Positions 36,531-47,533 of a stretch of 64,000 nucleotides of DNA are shown piece after piece. A program made the position numbers and the translations under genes. The number at the start of each line of letters is the position of its first letter. Positions within the stretch are counted from its first letter, which is position 1. The notes under the pieces are model-generated. The model saw only the letters and a program-made list of their open reading frames with translations, was not told where the DNA came from and did no database searches. The DNA is taken from assembly GCF_009905375.1 (NCBI RefSeq), contig NC_133647.1, forward strand, positions 46,992,506 to 47,056,505, written 5' to 3'. This DNA comes from Apium graveolens. Lineage: Eukaryota > Streptophyta > Magnoliopsida > Apiales > Apiaceae.

Positions 36531-36578
36531 ATCTTCACTATCCCCAGTGAAGGTAGTAGAAAGGAACACAGGGTATAC

Positions 36579-37751
36579 CTACTCGGAGTCATCATCATCA
36601 TCACCCTCAGTGGGTGGAGTATCAGGCGGCGGGTATGCAGAGTCCTCACCAAAAACTGGCCACTGGATATCAGCTCCAAGGCCTCGAAAAGCAGTCCCTA
36701 ACGCAAGAGTGAGCTCCTGAGCAAACCTGCTCTGCGTCTCATACATGGCATCCATCCGCCGTGAAAGCCTCCTATACTGGGCATCACCCATCCCAGCACC
36801 CTCCTGAGCTCTCGAAGAACCAGCCTCACCACGCCCTGGCCTAGCCATAGTAGCACCTCGTGCTGGACGCCCTCTTGGAAGACGATAACCCAGCCCATGC
36901 TCCTCAGGCTCACCACCGGTCCACTCCTGCATCCCATTCAGAGTGCCAGACTCTATCGGAGCTGCTGGCAACTGCAACTGCTCATGAGCCGGCCAGTTCA
37001 CTCCTACTGCTCGGCATAGCTTTGTAACCGTGGATGCATAAGGGATGTTCATATGCTTTGCTCCCCTCAAAAACTTCAGAATTCCTTGGTAGATAAACTC
37101 ACCAAGGTCCACATAGTATTCCTCATTCAGAATTCCCCACAACAACTGTGCTCTCTCAACTGTGACCTCGTGTGCATGTGAAGAAGGCAAAATATTAGCA
37201 CATATAAATGCATTCCATGCACGGGCATACCTGTTCATGGTGATCGCCGGAAAGTGACGATACTCATTATTGGCTGGACTGCGGTTCCAAACTGTGCCCG
37301 GTCGACAGAGAGTCGCACAAATCAAATCCAAGTCAAAATCCTCAGCAGTCTTTTCATTCCAGTTCTCCTCCTCGGGCTTCCTCTCTCGCTGTCCAATCAC
37401 ACGGCGAATCGCCGCAGGATGATAATCAACCGTCAGCCCACGAACTACAGAAAACCCATTCTTTTCAGCCTTCGCGTTCGCGTAGAACTCGCGAACAACA
37501 CTCATCGGTACTGCTTCGGGTGACTCACAAAAAGCTATCCACCCCTTCTCTGCAATCATGGGCAACAACTCACCATCCCTCCCTGATGGTAAAAACCCCC
37601 TCTCCTTCAGAATCAGCTTCCCCAACAGCCTAGTGTACTCCTCCTCCACAGCTCTGTCAGTTAACCGAGGCCTTGTAGCAGTACCCCTTGATGAATCAGC
37701 AGTAGGAACTGTGCTGCTGCTGTCAATAGTGTGTGCTCTCTTGGGTGCCAT
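36579..37751 (-). CDS. Athila-C accessory ORF, 390 codons
   Basis: Open frame downstream of integrase in element orientation, where Athila elements carry their extra ORF. It starts MAPKRAHTIDSSS with a low-complexity N-terminus. A folded region runs from about residue 35 to 270 (VVREFYANAKAEKNGFSVV at 85; AQLLWGILNEEYYVDLGEF at about 213), followed by an Arg/Gly-rich segment, a short helix and an acidic Asp-rich end. There is no signal peptide or membrane segment, so it does not look like an envelope protein. From memory it fits the family called putative plant transposon protein. The N-terminal domain resembles that of the SIRE accessory ORF in pattern. It is fully open although gag-pol has stops. 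A TATA box lies 97 nt upstream of the ATG. Confidence 0.72.
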   Translation of the reverse strand: MAPKRAHTIDSSSTVPTADSSRGTATRPRLTDRAVEEEYTRLLGKLILKERGFLPSGRDGELLPMIAEKGWIAFCESPEAVPMSVVREFYANAKAEKNGFSVVRGLTVDYHPAAIRRVIGQRERKPEEENWNEKTAEDFDLDLICATLCRPGTVWNRSPANNEYRHFPAITMNRYARAWNAFICANILPSSHAHEVTVERAQLLWGILNEEYYVDLGEFIYQGILKFLRGAKHMNIPYASTVTKLCRAVGVNWPAHEQLQLPAAPIESGTLNGMQEWTGGEPEEHGLGYRLPRGRPARGATMARPGRGEAGSSRAQEGAGMGDAQYRRLSRRMDAMYETQSRFAQELTLALGTAFRGLGADIQWPVFGEDSAYPPPDTPPTEGDDDDDSE

Positions 37752-37848
37752 TGATTTGTGAATAAAAGTGTGTAAGAACTGATTTTTGATGTTTATGAGA
37801 GGGTTTAAGTGTAGGAAGTTTGTGGGAGATATGTAGGATAGGTGTATG

Positions 37849-37856
37849 TATATATA
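37849..37856 (-). promoter_or_regulatory. Internal TATA box for the Athila accessory ORF
   Basis: TATATATA (palindromic, minus-strand context CCCTATATATACATACACC) 97 nt before the ATG, with an AC-rich leader typical of plant 5' UTRs between them. Confidence 0.5.
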
Positions 37857-38018
37857 GGGTGTGGAGTAGGTTAAATTAGATTAGGAGTGGGGTTGAGGGA
37901 TAAAATCATGGGGTAATGGGAAAAGAATTCGTGGGTTAATGTTCTGTGATGGGTTTTTTGTGTTTTTGTTTTGTTTTTTTTTTTTCTGAACTGCAAAAAA
38001 TTTTCTGGAACTCGACCC

Positions 38019-38096
38019 CTGCGCGGCCGCCCAGCATTTCTGCGCGGGCGCGCAGCAAGCTGCGCGGCCGCTCAGCATAGCTGCGCGGGCGCGCAG
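38019..38096. repeat. Paired GC-rich module upstream of the Athila accessory ORF
   Basis: Direct duplicate of the LTR module: two units in the same order and orientation, again preceded by CGACC and followed by a CTGGAA stretch. It lies 163 bp upstream of the internal TATA box. This suggests that LTR promoter sequence and the internal promoter share this part. Confidence 0.7.
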
Positions 38097-38254
38097 AGGG
38101 TCTCTGGAATTTTTTTTTTCAGCCCCTGTTTTCTGATTTTTTTGTGTTTTTGGATAGGTTATTAACTTCTAAGGGTTCCTGTAACAACAATTCATGGGTT
38201 GCCTCCCACGCAGCGCTTTCTTTTTCGTCATTAGCTTGACGTTCCGTACCTTTC

Positions 38255-41200
38255 TCAAGTAGTCAACAAAATGGCACTAACCACCTCTCGGTTTGCCATG
38301 TCCCCATAGTAGTGCTTCAACCGCTGACCGTTAACCTTGAATGCTTGGTCCGAATCATTCTCAAAAATTTCCACCGCTCTATGTGGAAACACAGTTTTGA
38401 CAATAAAAGGTCTAGACCACCTTGATTTCAACTTCCCAGGAAAAAGTCGGAGCCGAGAGTTGAATAACAGAACTTGTTGCCCTGGCACAAATAACTTAGG
38501 ATGTAGCTTCCTATCGTGCCACCTCTTCACCTTTTCCTTATACATTTTATTATTCTCGTACGCTTGAAGTCGAAATTCATCAAGTTCATTAAGCTGAAGC
38601 ATTCTTTTCTTACCAGCTGCATCTAAATCCAGGTTCAATTTCTTCAATGCCCAGTAGGCCTTATGCTCAAGCTCCGCCGGTAGATGACATCCCTTACCGT
38701 ACACCAACTGAAACGGTAACATCCCAAGTGGAGTTTTGTATGCTGTTCTGTAAGCCCAAACAGCTTCATCGAGCTTTAAAGACCAATCCTTCCTTGACGG
38801 ACAAACAACCTTCTATAGAATGCGCTTTATCTCTCTGTTAGACACTTTCGCTTGACCATTTGTTTGCGGATGATAGGCAGTAGTTACTCGATGATTCACA
38901 TTATAATGCTGCATCATAGAAGTGAACTTACGGTTGCAAAAATGCGATCCTTCATCACTTATGATTACCCGAGGCGTTCCAAACCTTGTGAAAATTTGCT
39001 TATGAAGAAAATTTAGCACTGCCTTTGCATCATTTATCGGTAAAGCTTTAACTTCGACCCATTTTGAGACATAATCGACTGCCAGCAAGATGTACTGATT
39101 ATTGCAAGACGAGATAAAAGGCCCCATGAAATCGATTCCCCATACATCAAAGACCTCGACTTCAAGCATCACATTTAATGGCATCTCATCCTTCCTTGAC
39201 AAATTTCCCACTCTTTGGCAACGATCACACCTTAAAACAAACTGATGAGCATCCTTGAACAAAGTAGGCCAGAAAAAACCTGCTTGCAGAATACGAGCTG
39301 CCGTCTTCTCACCTCCATAGTGTCCACCATAAACCGTGGAATGGCAGTCTCGTAATATCCCCTCCGTCTCACAGAACGGGATACATCTCCTGATGATCTG
39401 ATCAGCTCCCTGTCTAAACAAATATGGTTCATCCCACATATACCACTTCACCTCATGCAGAAACTTCTTCTTTTGAGCGGATGTCAAATTAAGCGGCATT
39501 ATATTGCTGACAAGATAGTTTACAATATCTGCAAACCATGGTTCTTCCTCCTGAATTGCAAACAACTGCTCATCCGGAAAAGATTCATTGATTAACGTCC
39601 TATCTTGTGAAGTAGAAACGGGATTCTCCAACCTAGAGACATGGTCAGCTACTTGATTCTCGGTACCTTTTCTATCTTTGATCTCTAACTCAAATTCCTG
39701 AAGTAAAAGCACCCAACGAATGAGTCTCGGCTTCGAATCCTTCTTAGAAACCAGATAGCGAATAGCTCCATGATCAGTGAATACTGTTACTTTCGTACCA
39801 AGCAGATAAGATCGAATTTTTTCAAAGCCAAAGACTATAGCCAAAAGCTCCTTCTCAGTAGTGGTGTAGTTCAATTGGGCCCTATTTAAAGTCTTACTCG
39901 CATAGTAGACCACATGGAAGAGATTTTTCTTGCGCTGTCCCATAACTGCACCTACCGCATAGTCACTCGCATCACACATCATCTCAAACGGTTCTGTCCA
40001 ATCTGGTGTTGTAATAACTGGTGCCGTGATCAAACTCTCCTTGAGAGTCTCGAATGCTGCCAAACATTCATCATCAAATTTGAAAGGCACATCTTTCTCA
40101 AGTAAATTGCACAACGGCTTAGATATCTTTGAAAAGTCCTTGATGAATCGCCGATAAAAACCCGCATGACCGAGAAAACTACGGATTCCTTTCACTGAAT
40201 TAGGTGGGGGAAGATTTTCAATGACTCCCACCTTGGCCTTGTCCACCTCCAGACCTTTGCTAGAGACCTTATACCCAAGGATAATGCCTTCACGCACCAT
40301 AAAATGACATTTCTCCCAATTAAGCACCAAATTAGTGTCCACGCATCTTTTGAGTACGGCGCGCAGATTATTCAAACATTCATCATATGAGTGTCCAAAG
40401 ACGGAGAAGTCATCCATGAACACTTCGACGTTATTTCCAATCATGTCAGAGAATATAGCCATCATACATCTCTGAAAGGTGGCCAGGGCGCCACATAACC
40501 CAAACGAAACTCTACGAAAAGAAAATGTGCCAAATGGACAAGTGAAGGTAGTCTTTTCCTGATCCTCTGGTGCAATACAAATCTGATTATACCCGGAATA
40601 ACCATCCAGAAGACAAAAATACTCATGTCCCGCCAATCTGTCAAGCATTTGATCAATGAATGGGAGAGGGAAGTGATCCTTCCTTGTGGCTTTGTTCAAT
40701 TTTCTATAATCCATGCATACTCTCCATCCTGTAACTGTTCGAGTAGGGATGAGCTCATTCTTTTCATTTGCGACCACAGTGATACCTCATTTCTTAGGTA
40801 CACATTGCACGGGGCTCACCCACGAGCTGTCAGAAATAGGATAAATGATGCCTGCATCTAGCCATTTCAGAATTTCTTTCTTCACCACCTCCTTCATGAT
40901 CGGGTTCAGTCTTCGCTGCTGTTCCACAGTTGGCTTACTACCTTCCTCTAACAGAATTTTATGCATACAATATGAAGGACTTATCCCCTTGATGTCTGCT
41001 ATGGTCCATCCTATAGCCGATTTGAATTCTCTCAAAATCCTTAAGAGCTTGCCTTCCTCACTACCTAAAAGGTCAGCTGAAATAATAACAGGTAACGTAG
41101 ATGAATCACCTAAAAAAGCATACCTCAAGTGTTCAGGTAATGGTTTGAGCTCCAAGGTACGTGCTTCCTCTATTAATGGTTTGAGCTTCCCTTCAGCATT

Positions 41201-43621
41201 CTTAAGGTCAGAAGTACCAAGAGATTCAAATGGTATGTCGAGCTTTCGCTTCCATGGAGAAGCGTTCAGATATTGTAATTGCTCGTTGCTATCTTCATCA
41301 TCGCTGTCAAAATCCCCCACTAAGGCCTTTTCCAATGCATCAGACATTAGCATGTGATCGAGTTCCGAAGTAACTGCGGAATCAATCACATCCACTTTTA
41401 AACACTCCTCATCTTCTGTAGGGAATTTCATTGCCTTGAATACGTTGAAGGTCACATCCTGATCTTGGACCCGCATAGTAAGTTCCCCTTTTTGCACATC
41501 TATCAAGGTACGGCCAGTAGCCAAGAAAGGCCTCCCCAAGATTATGGGAATCTTCTTATCTTCCTCAAAATCCAGAATAACAAAATCTGCAGGAAAGAAG
41601 AGCTTATCCACCTTGACGAGCACATCCTCAACTATGCCCCTTGGGTAAGTAATGTAACGGTCCGCCAATTGTAGCGACATGTATGTGGGTTTTGGATCAG
41701 GCAGATCCAGCTTTTTAAAGATCGACAAGGGCATCAGATTAATGCTTGCTCCCAAATCATAAAGGCACTTGTCAAAAGTTAGATTACCAATGGTGCAAGG
41801 AATGGTGAAGCTTCCTGGATCTTTCAGTTTTGGTGGTAACTTTTGCTGCAGAACAGCGCTGCATTCTTCCGTGAGAGCAACGGTTTCAAGGTCATCCAGT
41901 TTCACCTTCCTTGAAAGAATAGTCTTCATAAACTTCGCATAACTAGGCATTTGTTCCAGAGCCTCAGCGAAAGGTATATTGATGTGAAGTTTCTTGAACA
42001 CCTCCAGAAACTTCCCGAACTGTCTATCCAGCTTTTGTTGCTGCAATCTCTTAGGAAAAGGTGGTGGAGGATAGAGCTGTTTCTCCCCTGTATTAGCCTC
42101 AGGCAGAGTGTGTTCAACAGTAGTCTTCTTTGGTTCCACCACTTTCTCCTTTTGCTTAGATTCTTCATCTCTAACTTCAGCTTCGACTTCTTTTGCCTTT
42201 TCAGCATCAACTACTTTTCCAGACCTTAAGGTAATAGCCTTGACTTGCTCTTTAGCTTCCTTCCTGCCTGGTACTTCCGTGTCACTGGGAAGAGTGCCAG
42301 GTTGACGATTGAGCACTGCATTGGCTAATTGACCGATTTGATTTTCCAAGGTCTTGATAGAAACCATCTGACTCTTGCACAACAGCTTAAGTTCCTCAAA
42401 ATCAGCACTAGTAGGTGCAGCTGCACTTTCCTGTTGAGGATATGATTGCCTTGTAGCATACTGCTGTGGTTGCTGGAATCCAGGTGGGTTAAACTGTTTA
42501 CTCACTCCTTGCTGATATGGTGGCTGAATAGCATTCTGATTATTTCCCCAGCTGAAATTTGGATGATTTCTGTTGTTAGGATGATAGGTTGCTGGCACAG
42601 GCTGCTGTTGTCGCTGATAATTATTCACATACTGAACAGATTCGTTGACAAGAGAACACTGATCCGTAGCATGAGAACCTGCCCAAAGCTCACAAACCAT
42701 AGCTATTTGATTAATTCCATACATAGCCAAAGAATCAACCTTCATTGATAGCGCTTGGAGCTGGGCTACAATAGTGGTGGCTGTATCAACTTCCAGAATA
42801 CCTGCGACCTTGCCTGACGTCATCCTCTGAGTTGGGTTTTGATGCTCGTTTGCAGCCATTGTCTCTATAAGATTATACGCTTCAGTATAGCTTTTAGCCC
42901 ATATGGCTCCTCCAGCTGCTGCATCGAGCATGGGCCGAGATTGGGCCCCCAAACCATTATAAAAACCAGTGATTATCATCCAATCCGGCATTCCATGATG
43001 TGGACATTTTCTCAACATTTCCTTGTAGCGTTCCCAAGCCTCGCATATAGATTCTGTAGGTTGCTGCGCAAACTGAGTAAGAGCACTCCTCATAGCAGCA
43101 GTCTTTGCCATTGGATAAAACTTCACCAGAAACTTTTGCGCAAGATCTTGCCACGTAGTGATGGACCCAGCTGGTTCAGAATGTAACCAGTCTTTAGCCT
43201 TATCCCTCAGTGAGAATGGGAAAAGCCTCAACTTGATAGACTCATCAGTCACGCCATTATACTTAAAAGTGCTGCAGATCTCGACAAAATTCCTTATATG
43301 CATGTTGGGGTCTTCAGTTGCCGCTCCTCCAAAAGAAACAGAATTCTGCACCATCTGAATAGTGCCCGGCTTGATTTCAAAGGTGTTAGCTTGAATAGCC
43401 GGATGAAGGATGCTTGACTGAATGTCATCAATTTTAGGCCGAGAAAAATCCATAAGAGCTGGATCAGCTTGAACAATACGATCTCCCATGTTTACTGGTT
43501 CTTTCTGCTCAGTTCCTGAATCCGAATCCTCAAAATCTAACTTCTCCGGAGTATCAAGAACTTCGTCTTTCTCCTCAGCTGTATCTAAGGTCCTCTTGCG
43601 AGCACGAGAACGAGTTTGCAT
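38255..43621 (-). pseudogene. Athila-C gag-pol, single frame, two nonsense codons
   Basis: 1789 codons in one frame from ATG 43621. Gag (RNFVEICSTFKYNGVTDESI; FLVKFYPMAKT) is followed by protease (YDLGASINLMPLSIFKKLDL), RT ([30 protein letters not shown]), RNase H ([23 protein letters not shown]), integrase (HHCC finger, GIDFMGPF) and an integrase tail. TGA at 40787-40789 cuts early RT where Gly is expected, and TAG at 38813-38815 cuts integrase. The residue at the third catalytic position of integrase is Lys ([10 protein letters not shown]) where the family has Glu. There are no frameshifts over 5.4 kb. Confidence 0.93.
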
Positions 43622-43737
43622 AAACGTTTGCTAAAGTACCTGAAACACAACCGAAAAGAGTAATTAACTACTACGTCCTAATCACTGAGTCCTAATGACC
43701 AATGATGGTAAGTACATAAACTAAACAAATACGCCGA
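43622..43737 (-). other. Athila-C leader between primer site and gag
   Basis: About 115 bp of 5' leader with no motif I recognise; presumably holds packaging signals. Confidence 0.5.
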
Positions 43738-43756
43738 GTCCCCGGCAGCGGCGCCA
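43738..43756 (-). other. Primer-binding site, Athila-C (tRNA-Asp type)
   Basis: In element orientation TGGCGCCGCTGCCGGGGAC, complementary to the 3' end of plant tRNA-Asp apart from one base, starting a few bases after the 5' LTR. Typical of Athila. Confidence 0.85.
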
Positions 43757-43762
43757 AAAACT

Positions 43763-45220
43763 TGTTAGGGCGAAAACATGCACTAATATTCATGCAAGTA
43801 TACGCGTTCGCAAGTAATATAAAATATTTTCTAGTTCGTTCCCTCAGAGACTCAGACTAAGTTATTGTCTAATTAAACTCACTCACCAATGTATGATTAC
43901 TTCTCAATGTTAAGATAACACTTAAAATTGTTGATTAAATATTAATTATAATTAACTACTTAATTAACCACTTAACTAACACTTCAATTTATCAATAATA
44001 AAACACTCATGAGATCACAACTTCATTATTACTTCCTTCTATAGCCATTGTTATTACCTTTAGCATGTGACAGTGATGACATTAATCGAATAACACGAAA
44101 CTGATAAAAGCCAACTTTCATTGTACTAATACCATTCTACCAAGCATCCACAATTAAGATAGAAGTCGAATAGTCATCAATCATGTTGAGTTCCTATATG
44201 TCTACAGAAATTGACAACACAATGATTTAAGCACAAGTTATTCCTTTTGATTACATAGGGCAAATAAAACTGTTAGAGTTACCCACTAATCATGCACAAC
44301 GTACATGAACCTATGCTAGCATGGCAAGTTCTAAATCTCAAGATCCACCGTCGCTTCACAAGAGATTAACACCCTATCTTATATGTTCGTGACGCACATA
44401 AGACGAATACGCACAACCAATACTAGATATCATGCAATTATCACACACTAAAGTATTAAACAATTAACTAAAGAATTTCATAATAAATCCGTTGCAACCC
44501 CATGATCACGATTAGCCCATAATAGAACTTATCGCCATCATGGGTTTATATGAAATCATGATAAACAACACAAGAAAATAATAACTAAACTAATTATATT
44601 AAAACAGAGTACGTCACAAGAGTAAATAAGTCAAAGCAAGAAAACTAGCATCCAACGTTACAACGAAACAAGAATCACAAGAATATATGCTTCCTCTTCG
44701 TTACGGTGTGCTAAATCGGTCTTCTTCCTTATCTCCTTCGCTTCTTGCGCAAAACACAATCTAAAACATAATCTCCTTTTTTTTCTGTGAAAACGTCTCA
44801 AATCTACTTATATAATAGTCCCATAAATCTCAGATTACATAGAAGTTGGAAGCCAAACAGAAGTAGAAGTCTAAAATAATTCAGCTTTTTCCCCGACCCT
44901 GCGCGGCCGCTCAGCATTTCTGCGCGGGCGCGCAAGGCTGCTGCGCGGCCGCTCAGCATTGCTGCGCGGGCGCGCAGGACCCTACTGGAAAAATTCCAGG
45001 TTTGCTCCGTTTCTTCGCCGTAATCTGCCCGTTCTTTTCCTCTCGCAATGGTGAACACATGCCAAGACTTATTCTTGATGATTCCTCCTCCGAAATGCAA
45101 CTAATACCCTGAAATGCATAAACACTAGAAAAACGCATCAAATACACAAAATACTTGATTTCAAGACACCAATTTAAGCCATTTTAAGACGTTCTAAGTG
45201 GTATAAAATGCCACTTATCA
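43763..45220 (-). repeat. Athila-C 5' LTR
   Basis: 1458 bp, direct repeat of 33984-35439. In element orientation it has a GC-rich module (44977-44899) and then a TATA box (TTATATAA at 44808-44815). GTCTC at 45221-45225 closes the target duplication. Confidence 0.95.
44899..44977. repeat. Paired GC-rich module in the Athila-C 5' LTR
   Basis: Same two-unit module as at 35118, about 84 bp upstream of the LTR TATA box. Here the first unit reads GCGGCCGC where the 3' LTR has GCGGTCGC. Confidence 0.75.
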
Positions 45221-45225
45221 GTCTC

Positions 45226-46654
45226 CACCTGGCCATCTGCTATAATCTATCTTTTGTATACCGTATACATAGATTCCATTCTGAATTTCATGGCACTATG
45301 CCATTTCTCTGAGTCAACACTACTCATAGCCTCATTATAGGTCACAGGGTCGTCATCATTAATGATCGACAAATCATTGTCATTCTTAATGACAAGGCCA
45401 TTATACCTCTCAGGTTGGCGAGACACTCTCCCTGATCTATGAATGGGCTGTTCTACAAAAGGTTGTTCAGTCAGAACAGGTGTTTCCACTCGATCTGTAG
45501 TAGTTTGTGCTTCTTGAACTTCATTAAGTTCAATTTTGCTCCCACTGTTTCCTTCAAGGATAAACTCCTTTTCCAAGAAGGTAGCATATCTGGAGATAAA
45601 CACCCGATGATCGGTGCAAAAGTAATATCCTAAAGTCTCTTTAGGATATCCCACAAAACTACATTTTCCGGATCGATATTCCAGCTTATATGGGTCAACT
45701 TTCTTGACATAAGCTGGACATCCCCAAATCTTAACGTGTTTAAGACTCGGTTTCCATTCTTTCCATATCTCATACGAAGTTTGAGGAACAGATTTTGGAA
45801 GGCACCTTATTCAGTAAATATGTTGAGGTTTCCAATGCATAACCCCATAGGAATACTGAAAGATTTGCATAGCTCATCATGGACCGAACTATGTCTAACA
45901 AAGTTCGATATCTCCTTTCAGATACCAATCTGGAGGAGTCCACTGGGAGACTATACCATTTACTTTGAGATAATCCAGAAACTCTCCATTAAAGTATTCA
46001 CCACCTCGATCTGATCGAAGAGTTATAATACTATGTTTGGTTGTTTCTCCACTTCATACTTATATTCTTTGAACTTTTCAAAGGCCTCAGACTTGTGTTT
46101 CAATAAACACATATCCGAATCTAGATCTATCATCTATGAAAGTAATGAAGTATGAAAATCCACCCATGGCTTGCGTAGACATTGGTCCACATACATCTGT
46201 GTGTACCACTCCTAGCAAATTTGCAGCCCTCTCTCCATGTCCACTAAATGGAGACTGCAGTGCCACTATGAAGTGAGATTTTCATCATCCCTTTTCTTTT
46301 ATTAGTTTGTTCAATCTGAAATAAATTATGTCACATACATACAGACCATTATTTAAAGCACCACGTCCATAAAGAATATTATCTCTAAGAATAGAACATT
46401 CATTATTCTCAATAATAAATGAAAATCCACCCAAGTCTAACATGGGAATAATATTCCTCACAATCGAGGGAACAAAATAATAATTATTTCAAACAATAGT
46501 CTTATATGTAGGCCTATGTAAATGAAATGATTCTACATCTTCAGCAGCAACTCTTGCTCCATTTCCATCAGTAGAATCACCTCCTCTTCCTCAAGAGTCC
46601 TACTTCTCCTTGGTCCCTGCAACAAATTGCAGATATGAGAACCACAGGCGGTAT
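45226..46654 (-). pseudogene. Copia-B internal region (ii), protease to RT start
   Basis: Minus-strand protease (LDTACGSHICNLLQG near 46640), degenerate integrase with HTDVCGPM and FITFIDDRS (about 46110-46200), integrase end, and the IN-RT linker (open at 45247-45654, MGYPKETLGYYFCTDHR). Many frame breaks. It continues across Athila-C into the RT fragments at 33590-33983. The RT palm and most of RNase H are deleted. Confidence 0.85.
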
Positions 46655-47533
46655 CTAATACCCAAGTAGAAATGACATATTCACTTTTATCATGAACATA
46701 CCTGAATCAGAAGCGGTAGTCTCACTACCCTTCTTCTTCAATTCTGCAAGGTAAACCTTGCAATTCCTCTTCCAGTGCCCCACCTTGTTACAGTAAAAGC
46801 AAACAACTTTGCTCTTGGGGTCTTCAGCTTTTGGTGGAACCGGCATTTTCTCACCTACTTTCTTCTTCTTGGAAGAGTTCCTCTTCCTTTTCTTAGAATT
46901 GGAACCTTCACCAATTAGAAGAACAGAACTCTTCTTAGGGGAAAAATTCGATTCCGCAGTCTTCAACATGTTGTGGAGTTCAGGCAGGCTTACATCCAAC
47001 TTATTCATGTGAAAGTTCACAACAAACTGCGAGAATGAACTCGGAAGCGATTGCAAGACCAAGTCTTGGCTCAGCTCCCCATCCATGGCAAAACCAAGTT
47101 GTCCAAGATGTTCAATCAAATTGATCATCTTAAGTACATGGTCATTCACAGATGATCCCTCAGACATCCTACAACCGAACAGCTCCTTCGATATCTCATA
47201 TCGAGCTGTCCTCCCCGTCACATCATACAACTCTTGTAGATGCATGAGGATAGTGTGAGCATCCATATGCTCATGTTGCTTCTATAGCTCAATGTTCATG
47301 GAAGATAGCATGATGCATTGAGCAATATTTGCATCATCTATCCACTTACGATACACAACATGTTCATCATTATGTGCATCACTAGCAGGTTCAGTAGGCT
47401 TAGGTGAGTCAATCACGTATTCCAGCTTCTCAATCCTGAGAACAATTCTCAAGTTTCGAAGCCAGTCAGCATAATTAGGACCAGTCAATTTGTGAGCATC
47501 CAGTATGCTCCTGAGTGATAGTGCAGAAGACAT
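46655..47533 (-). pseudogene. Copia-B gag (one nonsense codon)
   Basis: Minus-strand gag from ATG 47533 (MSSALSLRSILDAHKLTG). It has the copia Gag core (NYADWLRNLRIVLR; LFGCRMSEGSSVNDHVLKMI; ELHNMLKTAESNF), a Lys-rich segment and one zinc knuckle CFYCNKVGHWKRNC near residue 240. A TAG at 47282-47284 interrupts the frame where CAG is expected. A one-base shift near 46680 puts gag out of frame with the protease. Confidence 0.88.

Larger units (their letters stand above)
33984..45220 (-). mobile_element. Athila-C, Ty3/gypsy element, minus strand
   Basis: Complete 11.2 kb element inserted in Copia-B pol with a perfect GTCTC duplication (33979-33983 and 45221-45225). Order on the minus strand: 5' LTR, tRNA-Asp-type primer site, gag-pol in one frame, GC-rich module, TATA box, 390-codon accessory ORF, PPT-like tract, 1.1 kb non-coding region, PPT, 3' LTR. 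The LTRs differ at roughly 1.4% of sites by eye. Two nonsense codons and a lost integrase Glu make it non-functional. Confidence 0.95.
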
